Positions 1 to 4,704 of a DNA stretch of 6,503 nucleotides are shown piece after piece (position 1 is the stretch's first letter; each line of letters opens with the position of its first letter). A program made the translations under genes and the position numbers. The DNA is from Candidatus Roizmanbacteria bacterium CG_4_9_14_0_2_um_filter_39_13 (GTDB lineage Bacteria > Patescibacteriota > Microgenomatia > UBA1406 > GWC2-37-13). The stretch covers positions 1 to 6,503 of the forward strand of contig PFSC01000032.1 of the NCBI GenBank assembly GCA_002788865.1, in the 5' to 3' direction. The notes beneath the pieces are model-generated. The model searched no databases. It saw only the letters and a program-made list of their open reading frames with translations, and was not told the origin of the DNA.

Positions 1-744
1 TATCTCGGGCATTTCTTTGTAATACTTCTTCAAGTTATTCTTAAACTCAGATACAGTAGAAGCATGTACAATCTTCTCTGCCGTTTCGTAAATTTCAGGA
101 GAATGAGTTTTGAATAGTGAGTAAATATACTGTGGAGTGGAGACAAAATATCCGAGATTCCAACAATATTTTTTACTGTTGAGAAAAGCCTGAGCCATGT
201 CTGCATCTGGTCGATATTTGAAATCTTTAAATTCGCTAAGATCAGTTTCTCCTACCTTTTCTATATGCTTTCCAATTTCAATCCATCCAAGATTTTCAGA
301 AGCAAACCGTGGATTTTGGCCGATAAATACAATACATTTTCCTTTATTTTTCACATATGGCCCAACATCCATGAGAATTCTTTTAAATAGATCGATTTTT
401 TTTACCAAATGATCACTCCATAGAATCACAACCGGTTCTTCTGGAAATTTTTTTGCCAAATATCCCATGATGAGGCAAACGGCTGGTCCAACATCTCGCT
501 TTGCAGGTTCAGCTATGATATTTGCTTCGGGGATAAACGAGAGTTGTTCTTGTACCATTTTGACGTATTGTTCACCAGTGGAGATGAAGATATCTTCAGG
601 TGCAAACTCTGGTTGAAGTCTTTCTGCAGCAAGTTGAAGTGTTGATTTATTTCCCACAACTTTTTCAAACTGTTTGGGAGATTTCTTCCTCGATAAAGGC
701 CAGAGCCTAGTACCAACCCCTCCTGCAAATATTATTGCTTTCAT
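1..744 (-). CDS. manC: Mannose-1-phosphate guanylyltransferase, 3' end cut off by the window edge
   Basis: The enzyme makes GDP-mannose from mannose-1-phosphate and GTP in the cytoplasm, the donor for mannosylated surface glycans. The 248 visible residues start with the nucleotidyltransferase signature AGGVGTRLWPLSR (residues 7-19) followed by PKQ (23-25), whose lysine contacts the sugar phosphate in this family. Further family landmarks are EPAKRDVGPAV (79-89), SDH (110-112, metal/nucleotide site) and WNLGYF (195-200). The ATG at 744-742 overlaps the TGA of the upstream glycosyltransferase as ATGA, so the two are probably translationally coupled; no Shine-Dalgarno is visible. Family members are about 350 residues (single domain) or about 470 (with a mannose-6-phosphate isomerase domain); the cut prevents telling which. 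Function is inferred from motifs; another NDP-hexose pyrophosphorylase is possible but less likely. Confidence 0.88.
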   Translation of the reverse strand, partial: MKAIIFAGGVGTRLWPLSRKKSPKQFEKVVGNKSTLQLAAERLQPEFAPEDIFISTGEQYVKMVQEQLSFIPEANIIAEPAKRDVGPAVCLIMGYLAKKFPEEPVVILWSDHLVKKIDLFKRILMDVGPYVKNKGKCIVFIGQNPRFASENLGWIEIGKHIEKVGETDLSEFKDFKYRPDADMAQAFLNSKKYCWNLGYFVSTPQYIYSLFKTHSPEIYETAEKIVHASTVSEFKNNLKKYYKEMPEI

Positions 745-1883
745 ATATATGTATTGATTGCGCGAATAAATTTTTCTTTCTGAAATTGTTCAAATATCGA
801 CGCCTGATCTTCTAAATTGTACTTATTATGGTCGAAATCTGCAACCGCATCGCTCAAAGCATCGACAGATTGATTATAAAATAACAGTCCAGTCTTCCCG
901 TCAATGATAGTTTCGCATGCACCACCCACGCCATAGGCGATTACCGGACAACCAAAAAACTGAGCTTCAAGCGCGACATATCCGAAATCCTCTTCCTGTG
1001 GCATGATCAATGCTTCAGCTTGTGAGTAAAGAACCCCAAGTTCTTGATCAGTGACATCTTGAATAAACTGAATATTATGACTTGCCATTGCTTTGAGTTT
1101 TTTTCCCTGAGTGCCTTTTCCGACGATTATTAATTTTTTATCTGGAAACGTATTGAATGCTTGTATTGCAAGATCAACTTTTTTGTATGGTTCAAGACGT
1201 GAAACAACGAGGAAATAATCACTTTTGTCATCCCGAACTCGATTCGGGATCCAGTGTTTATTGTTTACTGCTTCCTGCTTAATGCTTTTCCAATACTCCT
1301 CATCAAACGGCGGGTAAACAACCGTAGATTCTCGATTGTAATATTGTCGGCATCTATCTGCAACTGTTTGGGAAATCGAAATAATCTTGTCAGGTCTTTG
1401 TGCTACAATCACATCCCACCGCTTCAAATAGTGAATAAAAAATTGAATAATCGGTCGCATAATCCAATAACTCTTAACTCCTAACTCATAACTCTTGCCT
1501 TGTCCCCAAAGCCATCTGGTGGGTGTTAATAAAATACACACATGTTTTGTATGCGGTTGAGTGATAACCGATTTAGCAAATGAAGAAGTAACCGATATAA
1601 CGGTATCGTATGACCTAAAATCAAAACTTTCAAATGCAAATGGAAAAAATAGCAATGAAAGAATGCGGCTCTTTTTTATGAATGAAGGCAGTCCTTGCAT
1701 AAAAGATGTCTTCAGCCTGTCATCCCGGACTTGATCCGGGATCCATGCCGCTTTTTTATAATCAACATAACTCGTATACCACTGCGCCTCAGGAAACATC
1801 TCATGAAGCACGAGAAGCATCCGCTCAACCCCACCCCACGAATCCATCCAGTCGTACACTATGGCTATTTTCCTGTCTCGCAT
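741..1883 (-). CDS. GT4-family glycosyltransferase carrying repeat-derived peptide insertions
   Basis: This is a GT-B fold, retaining glycosyltransferase of family 4, likely a mannosyltransferase because it shares an operon with GDP-mannose synthesis; the acceptor is unknown. The N-terminal domain begins IAIVYDW...GGVERML (residues 6-25), and TPTRWLW (120-126) and SISQTVADR (169-177) are typical of this group. The C-terminal donor domain starts FLVVSRLEPYKKVDLAI (224-240) and has LIIVGKG and the EX7E pair E298/E306 in EEDFGYVALEA, then GGACETIIDGKTGLLF (320-335). Its 380 residues are normal for the family. Oddities: WIPDQVRDD (47-55) and WIPNRVRDDK (211-220) are encoded by REP-like palindromes, KSYELGVKSY (130-139) by a 7-bp tandem array, and about residues 200-210 by a second array. 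The second palindrome and its array lie in the linker between the two Rossmann domains. The ATG at 1883 has no Shine-Dalgarno but has a TATAAT 6 bp upstream. Confidence 0.9.
   Translation of the reverse strand: MRDRKIAIVYDWMDSWGGVERMLLVLHEMFPEAQWYTSYVDYKKAAWIPDQVRDDRLKTSFMQGLPSFIKKSRILSLLFFPFAFESFDFRSYDTVISVTSSFAKSVITQPHTKHVCILLTPTRWLWGQGKSYELGVKSYWIMRPIIQFFIHYLKRWDVIVAQRPDKIISISQTVADRCRQYYNRESTVVYPPFDEEYWKSIKQEAVNNKHWIPNRVRDDKSDYFLVVSRLEPYKKVDLAIQAFNTFPDKKLIIVGKGTQGKKLKAMASHNIQFIQDVTDQELGVLYSQAEALIMPQEEDFGYVALEAQFFGCPVIAYGVGGACETIIDGKTGLLFYNQSVDALSDAVADFDHNKYNLEDQASIFEQFQKEKFIRAINTYI
1227..1254 (+). repeat. REP-like palindromic element, copy 1 (inside glycosyltransferase)
   Basis: Perfect 8-bp arms ATCCCGAA (1230-1237) and TTCGGGAT (1243-1250) enclose CTCGA, bordered by GTC on the left and CCAG on the right. 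On the coding strand it reads in frame as WIPNRVRDD. Compared with copy 2 it has a compensatory pair change (A-T for G-C), so the stem is kept although the bases differ. Similar coding palindromes are known in Rickettsia and Wolbachia; placing this one in such a family is an inference. Confidence 0.8.
1252..1286 (+). repeat. Degenerate 7-bp tandem array TA(C/T/A)TG(C/T)T, about five units
   Basis: Consecutive heptads CAGTGTT, TATTGTT, TACTGCT, TCCTGCT and TAATGCT run directly on from REP-like copy 1. They lie in the glycosyltransferase interdomain linker, encoding roughly residues 200-211 on the minus strand. The units are imperfect but keep the phase for 35 bp. The pattern resembles short tandemly repeated repetitive heptamers described in cyanobacteria; relatedness is not shown. 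Confidence 0.55.
1468..1495 (+). repeat. 7-bp tandem array TAACTCN, four units
   Basis: Four back-to-back heptads TAACTCT, TAACTCC, TAACTCA and TAACTCT differ only at the seventh base. The minus strand reads through them as the peptide KSYELGVKSY of the glycosyltransferase. Because 7 is not a multiple of 3, any gain or loss of one unit would shift the frame, while three units would keep it. A lone related word, CTAACTCC, occurs near 2599. Confidence 0.8.
1717..1747 (+). repeat. REP-like palindromic element, copy 2 (inside glycosyltransferase)
   Basis: Perfect 8-bp arms ATCCCGGA (1722-1729) and TCCGGGAT (1735-1742) enclose CTTGA, with outer borders CTGTC on the left and CCATG on the right. 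It is in the same orientation and reading frame as copy 1, giving WIPDQVRDD. It falls between the first beta strands and the KTSF helix of the glycosyltransferase, a place where a surface loop is expected. Confidence 0.82.
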
Positions 1884-1889
1884 AAAGGT

Positions 1890-1895
1890 ATTATA
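1890..1895 (-). promoter_or_regulatory. Possible -10 box of the glycosyltransferase-manC operon
   Basis: A perfect TATAAT lies on the minus strand, ending 6 bp before the ATG at 1883. No convincing -35 is seen 16-18 bp upstream and no Shine-Dalgarno follows. If used, transcription would start at or next to the ATG, giving a leaderless message. In AT-rich DNA a chance match is possible. Confidence 0.35.
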
Positions 1896-1929
1896 TATGA
1901 CAATGAGTAGTGCGTTTTAACTTCTCCTA

Positions 1930-2058
1930 TTGTGGATCCACAAAAAAGTTGTGGTGTGTTTTTTAGTATCCACAATTATCCACAATTTAACCTCAAACCC
2001 ACTTTCAGTTGTGGACTCCACAATTTGTGGGTCAGTTGTGGGTAAAAAGCCATCCACA
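1930..2058. promoter_or_regulatory. Cluster of DnaA-box-like TTGTGG/CCACAA sites (candidate DnaA-binding locus)
   Basis: About ten TTGTGG or CCACAA words occur within 130 bp. TTATCCACA at 1976-1984 is a perfect match to the canonical DnaA box. GTATCCACA (1966-1974) and TGTGGGTAA (2037-2045, minus-strand box) match 8 of 9. CCATCCACA (2050-2058) and the two overlapping sites in the perfect palindrome TTGTGGATCCACAA (1930-1943) match 7 of 9. A second inverted pair, TTGTGGA-C-TCCACAA, is at 2009-2023, with further cores at 1949 and 2025. The cluster sits in the divergent gap between the glycosyltransferase and the KilA-N remnant, beside the AT-rich 1885-1915. It could be oriC, a DnaA-titration or regulatory locus, or the operator of another protein. 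No dnaA or dnaN is in view, and there is no gene in 1884-2313. Confidence 0.55.
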
Positions 2059-2084
2059 ATTTATGTTTTGCCGCGCACCCAAAC

Positions 2085-2122
2085 TGTCATTCTGACCCCG
2101 CTAAGCGGGGGAAGAATCCATG
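2085..2122 (+). repeat. REP-like palindromic element, copy 3 (intergenic, different core)
   Basis: This element has the same outer borders as copy 2 (TGTCAT on the left, ATCCATG on the right) but another stem. ATTCT (2089-2093) pairs with AGAAT (2113-2117), then comes a GA/GA internal loop, then CCCCGC (2096-2101) pairs with GCGGGG (2105-2110) around TAA. The tandem GA mismatch is of the kind that forms a stable sheared pair in folded single strands. It is intergenic, unlike the other two. Confidence 0.7.
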
Positions 2123-2160
2123 TAGCAAATTCAAAGGCAATATGAGACTCAGATTCATTT

Positions 2161-2188
2161 TTAAACCCGTCGAATTCGATGGGTTTGA
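2161..2188. repeat. Long GAATTC-centred palindrome
   Basis: AAACCC (2163-2168) and GGGTTT (2181-2186) flank the self-complementary CGAATTCG (2171-2178); only the G/T pair 2169/2180 breaks the 24-bp dyad. There is no T-run on either side long enough for a standard intrinsic terminator. It may be another repeat or a protein-binding dyad. Confidence 0.6.
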
Positions 2189-2199
2189 AGATTGAGTTA

Positions 2200-2222
2200 T
2201 TCACTTCTGATAAAGATTGTTT
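2200..2222 (+). repeat. Direct repeat, left copy, flanking the KilA-N segment
   Basis: The core ACTTCTGATAAAGATT (2203-2218) recurs exactly at 2617-2632. Extended to 23 bp there are only two mismatches. This copy overlaps the putative -35 box of the KilA-N promoter. Confidence 0.75.
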
Positions 2223-2235
2223 CTTTGACTATAAT
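2207..2235 (+). promoter_or_regulatory. Possible promoter of the KilA-N remnant
   Basis: TATAAT at 2230-2235 lies 17 bp downstream of CTGATA (2207-2212), a 4/6 match to the -35 consensus. The resulting leader of about 70 nt would contain GGAG at 2302-2305, 8 bp before the GTG start. A 13-codon ORF (2276-2317) would overlap that start as GTGA; its significance is unclear. Confidence 0.4.
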
Positions 2236-2313
2236 AGAGTGAGGAATGAGTTGATAATTAGGATAGAATAGTAATATGGTGGATCAAAATATCAAGTTTT
2301 TGGAGATAAAACT

Positions 2314-2542
2314 GTGAAAAAGGAACTTGTTGTAAAAAATATAAACATCAATTTCTTCTCACAAAGGGAAGAGGATTACATTTCGCTCACAGACATTGCA
2401 AAATTTAAAAATAAAGAGACAACGGGAATGGGAAAAAATACACAATCCAAATTCTAATGTTACTGAATTCCGTAACATTAGAAATGAATCAGGTTCGAAT
2501 GGGTATGTTTTGTCTGGTAAACATCTGGCAACTGTTAAGTAA
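2314..2542 (+). pseudogene. KilA-N domain protein, internally deleted and frameshifted
   Basis: KilA-N is a DNA-binding domain of phages and mobile elements. A GTG start with GGAG 8 bp upstream opens MKKELVVKNININFFS, then DYISLTDIAKFKN, the typical KilA-N entry, but the frame stops at 2457 after 47 residues. The next frame, from 2429, continues WEKIHNPNSNVTEFRNIRNE then GYVLSGKHLATVK, stopping at 2540-2542. WEKIHNPN...EF...GYVLS matches the mid-domain pattern I know from family members. The residues normally between TG and W (a helix of roughly 15 residues) are absent, so an internal deletion caused the frameshift. The end LATVK, stop, YLTVQ looks more like a RhuM-family segment, so a chimera is possible. 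This is the only plus-strand gene in the window. It contains two perfect long palindromes. Confidence 0.65.
2452..2483. repeat. Perfect 12-bp inverted repeat inside the KilA-N remnant
   Basis: TTCTAATGTTAC (2452-2463) and GTAACATTAGAA (2472-2483) are exact reverse complements around the loop TGAATTCC. It encodes SNVTEFRNIRN in the second frame. A 12-bp perfect stem in coding DNA is unlikely by chance, and its GTTAC/GAATTC/GTAAC layout recurs in the RhuM gene at 3978-4004. Confidence 0.85.
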
Positions 2543-2554
2543 TACTTAACAGTT
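2530..2554. repeat. Perfect 12-bp inverted repeat with a one-base centre
   Basis: AACTGTTAAGTA (2530-2541) and TACTTAACAGTT (2543-2554) are exact reverse complements around a single A. The TAA that ends the KilA-N remnant lies at the centre. There is no T-run, so it is not a normal terminator; a dyad operator or a remnant of a hairpin-forming gene segment fits better. Read through the stop it gives TVK-YLTVQ, echoing RhuM-family sequences. Confidence 0.85.
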
Positions 2555-2613
2555 CAAATAAATCTGTGCCTACTTCAACCCCGCAGGTCACGGTTTTCTA
2601 ACTCCTAGCCATA

Positions 2614-2636
2614 TTAACTTCTGATAAAGATTATTT
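2614..2636 (+). repeat. Direct repeat, right copy, flanking the KilA-N segment
   Basis: This is the second copy of ACTTCTGATAAAGATT (2617-2632), 414 bp from the first and in the same orientation. No -10 box follows it. The pair brackets the KilA-N promoter, the remnant and its two palindromes. Confidence 0.75.
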
Positions 2637-2654
2637 TATTCCCAACACCTTCAA

Positions 2655-3110
2655 CTATTTTCTCTTTTTTATAATTCCCAATCTCCGTATCCCGTATTTT
2701 TCAAACTCTTCTTCCCATGCAATGGCACACCTCATACGTTGGGTAAAGCACTCTGCATCATCCATTTTTTGAATTTCATCCTTTGTATATTTGTTGAAAA
2801 AATCTCGTTCGCCCAAACGCTCTGCTATTTCATCCCAAAAAACATGCTCATCGTATCTCTCAATGAGGCTTCTTATTGATGGCTCATCATCCATCTCAAA
2901 TGTTTCAAAATATCTATTTAATTTTTCATCGTATTCCACATATTCTCCGTATCCCATTTCCTTTGCAAAAGAAAAAAAGTAATTACGAATATCTTTAATT
3001 CCCTCATCTTCTTTCATATCTGCCTCACAAATAGCATTTGCCATCCATTCGGCCATATACAGAGCTCGGAGCAGATGCCAATATTGTTTTTTTGTTATAT
3101 TTATTTTCAT
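2655..3110 (-). CDS. Hypothetical acidic protein downstream of RhuM
   Basis: I do not recognise a named family. The 151-residue product is soluble, with no signal peptide or membrane segment, and mostly helical by composition. It opens MKINITKKQYWHLLRALYMA, then WMANAICEADMKEDEGIKDI, and is rich in acidic and aromatic residues: GYGEYVEYDEKL near 53-64, then DDEPSIRSLIERYDEHVFWD near 74-93. It ends in a basic tail, IIKKRK. The ATG at 3110 starts one base after the RhuM stop (TAA-A-ATG) and no Shine-Dalgarno is visible, so translation probably depends on the upstream gene. Its position makes it a possible partner of RhuM, but no function can be assigned. The reading frame is intact, unlike several neighbours. 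Confidence 0.8.
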   Translation of the reverse strand: MKINITKKQYWHLLRALYMAEWMANAICEADMKEDEGIKDIRNYFFSFAKEMGYGEYVEYDEKLNRYFETFEMDDEPSIRSLIERYDEHVFWDEIAERLGERDFFNKYTKDEIQKMDDAECFTQRMRCAIAWEEEFEKYGIRRLGIIKKRK

Positions 3111-3111
3111 T

Positions 3112-4218
3112 TTATGTATTCTTTTTTTGGTTTTTTTTAATCTTTTTCAATTTTTTCTTTTGTGCCTTGTGCTCATCTATCGCACGAACAAAATCTTTCG
3201 TTTTTTGTTCTATTTCAAGATAGGTATCAAAATCAGAGATGTAGTTTTTATCTTGTTCAACACGATATTTTTCATACTCTTTTAAAGCTAGTGCCTCGGC
3301 GACTTCGTGACTCACCTTGCCCAAATCGAGTAATATCGCATGCTCGTTAAATTGCAAAAAGGCATCAAGCTTCGCTACCCAATCTTTCATATACATAATT
3401 ATTCCGCGTTTTGCCTGCATTTCAGCATAATCAAGATACATCGTTACAATTCTATTAAGATAATCAAGCTCTTTTTCTTGTAAATAATTTTTGGCAATTA
3501 TCACATCAGCTTCTCGGATAGATCCCTTGGGTGCATTTTTCCAACTCGTTAATCCCATATTTTGTTTTTTACTATCCACTCTTCCATGAATTATTTCTGC
3601 AGCAGTTTGCCCTGTAATTGCAAAGTGAAGCTTGTTCTGCACGGTTGCAAAGAACAACTTTGTAATTTCTTCATTGGGGTTATAATCAGCACTACACTGT
3701 GCATAGATATCGGTTACTTTTTGATACATTCGTCTTTCGCTTGACCGAATATTTCTGATTCTTGCCAACTGTTCTTCAAAATAATCTTTGCCAAAAATAG
3801 TATTGGGGTTTTTTAACCGCTCGTCATCCATAGTAAAGCCTTTGATGATATATTCTTTGAGTCTTTCAGTCGCCCAGATGCGAAAAAGTGTAGCCTTGGT
3901 AGAATTGACCCGGTAGCCTACAGAAATAATTGCGTCTAAATTATAGTGTTTTGTCTTATATTTTTTACCATCACTGGCAGTTACCGAGAATTCCTCGGTA
4001 ACTGAATTTTCATGCAATTCAGCGCTTTCAAAAATATTTTTCAAGTGCAAAGAAACATTATCGGTAGAGCAACCAAAAAGTATAGCGATCAACTTTTGTG
4101 TCAACCATATATTTTCATTATGGAGATATATCTCCACTTTCACTTTGCCATTTGGGGTTGTGTAGAGGAGAAACTCGGTAAAGCTGTTTTGTTTAACAAT
4201 TTGTTTATTCTTTGTCAT
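3112..4218 (-). CDS. RhuM family protein (Virulence_RhuM domain)
   Basis: The family is named after Salmonella RhuM and is found in islands, prophages and near restriction systems; its biochemical role is not settled. The N-terminal part has the DNA-binding-like stretch IYLHNENIWLTQKLIAILFG and the family hallmarks YNLDAIISVGYRVNSTKAT and FRIWATERLKEYIIKGFTMD. The middle carries GQTAAEIIHGRVDSKKQNMG and LTSWKNAPKGSIREADVIIA, also typical. The C-terminus is a lysine-rich tail (KAQKKKLKKIKKNQKKNT). I take the ATG at 4218 (368 residues); a GTG at 4242 would add eight residues but would overlap the HD remnant, and neither start has a good Shine-Dalgarno. Length is close to full for the family and the frame is intact. 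A perfect 11-bp inverted repeat lies in the gene at 3978-4004, encoding SVTEEFSVT. It probably forms an operon with the small downstream gene. Confidence 0.88.
   Translation of the reverse strand: MTKNKQIVKQNSFTEFLLYTTPNGKVKVEIYLHNENIWLTQKLIAILFGCSTDNVSLHLKNIFESAELHENSVTEEFSVTASDGKKYKTKHYNLDAIISVGYRVNSTKATLFRIWATERLKEYIIKGFTMDDERLKNPNTIFGKDYFEEQLARIRNIRSSERRMYQKVTDIYAQCSADYNPNEEITKLFFATVQNKLHFAITGQTAAEIIHGRVDSKKQNMGLTSWKNAPKGSIREADVIIAKNYLQEKELDYLNRIVTMYLDYAEMQAKRGIIMYMKDWVAKLDAFLQFNEHAILLDLGKVSHEVAEALALKEYEKYRVEQDKNYISDFDTYLEIEQKTKDFVRAIDEHKAQKKKLKKIKKNQKKNT
3978..4004. repeat. Perfect 11-bp inverted repeat inside the RhuM gene
   Basis: CAGTTACCGAG (3978-3988) and CTCGGTAACTG (3994-4004) are exact reverse complements around AATTC. 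On the coding strand the two arms give the direct peptide repeat SVTE-EF-SVT. The core GTTAC, GAATTC, GTAAC is shared with the palindrome at 2452-2483 in the KilA-N remnant, while the outer stem bases differ. Confidence 0.88.
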
Positions 4219-4229
4219 AATCTTATATC

Positions 4230-4463
4230 TCAATTGCTCCACTCATAAGTCGTGGTAATAATAAATCCCGGGCATATGTCTGCCCAAATTTCTTCTAATG
4301 CAATAATATTTTCATCTTTGGTCACTCGTGCGAGTATAAGTCCGACTGCAAGTGAATGGGTGATATATGGTATATCTTTCCCTTTTCTTTTTTTCTTTGT
4401 GTCTATTTCATGAATTTTTGTAGTAAATGTAATGGCTTTATTGATAATTTTTGTATATATCAT
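4230..4463 (-). pseudogene. N-terminal fragment of a RelA/SpoT-type HD domain protein
   Basis: Intact relatives are metal-dependent phosphohydrolases of the (p)ppGpp hydrolase type. Residues 1-55 match their start: MIYTKIINKAITFTTKIHEI, then RKGKDIPYITHSLAVGLILA and RVTKDENIIA, with H36 as the first metal ligand. The sequence should continue with a GILHDTIED-like metal motif, but after IIAL it turns into 21 unrelated residues and stops at 4230, so the HD pair and everything after it are lost. The break at about 4295 therefore marks a deletion or insertion junction just upstream of RhuM. The ORF overlaps the alternative GTG start of RhuM. A short functional peptide cannot be excluded, but catalytic activity can. 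Confidence 0.72.
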
Positions 4464-4469
4464 AGGGTC

Positions 4470-4562
4470 TCAAAATATCATTTCAATTTTTATTAAAATC
4501 TCAAAGAAATCAGAAAACTTTTTTATGTCATTTGTACTTAATTTAATCTTTTTATTTTTCAT
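4470..4562 (-). other. Possible 30-codon ORF or gene remnant in an AT-rich gap
   Basis: The minus strand encodes MKNKKIKLSTNDIKKFSDFF and ten further residues, stopping at 4470, 6 bp before the HD fragment. The same frame is open further upstream to about 4628. The lysine-rich helical look resembles small proteins, but there is no properly spaced Shine-Dalgarno and no family match that I can name. The rest of 4464-4704 shows nothing else beyond very high AT content and one weak hairpin. Confidence 0.25.
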
Positions 4563-4681
4563 CTCCAGCTTTTGAAATTTTATTAAGTTTATATATTGGG
4601 TGATATCTATTCTAAATCGATCTTCTTAACTTTTTGACTCAAAAAATCAATTAATATAATCGACAAAACAATCTGATAGTT

Positions 4682-4701
4682 AAAAATATGCAAAAACATA
4701 T
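4682..4701 (-). terminator. Weak hairpin with T-run after the methyltransferase gene
   Basis: Read on the minus strand, starting 3 bp after the TAA at 4705, ATATG and CATAT form a 5-bp AT-rich stem around TTTTTG, followed by TTTT. The position is right for a terminator, but the stem has only one G-C pair. Confidence 0.3.
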
Positions 4702-4704
4702 CGT

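Noticed and set aside
513..728. Minus-strand 71-codon ORF
   Set aside because: It is a frame shadow of manC; the manC frame carries the GDP-mannose pyrophosphorylase motifs through the same bases.
1254..1484. Plus-strand 76-codon ORF opposite the glycosyltransferase
   Set aside because: It lies antisense to conserved GT4 coding sequence and overlaps the repeat arrays; no independent support.
1227..2122. REP-like copies as a CRISPR array
   Set aside because: Only three copies, unevenly spaced (about 490 and 370 bp), two within a gene, with divergent cores.
1930..2145. Plus-strand 71-codon ORF across the DnaA-box-like cluster
   Set aside because: It is made of repeated TTGTGG words and the REP-like element, has no Shine-Dalgarno and no protein-like pattern.
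2161..2188. Intrinsic terminator at the GAATTC palindrome
   Set aside because: No T-run follows on either strand, and no gene ends close by in the right direction.
2464..2471. GAATTC in the palindromes as a restriction-modification target of the methyltransferase
   Set aside because: The enzyme's recognition region cannot be read for specificity, so no link to GAATTC can be claimed.
2554..2613. Possible minus-strand protein remnant reading VTCGVEVGTDLFELL
   Set aside because: The open stretch is very short, with no start signal and no family that I can recognise.
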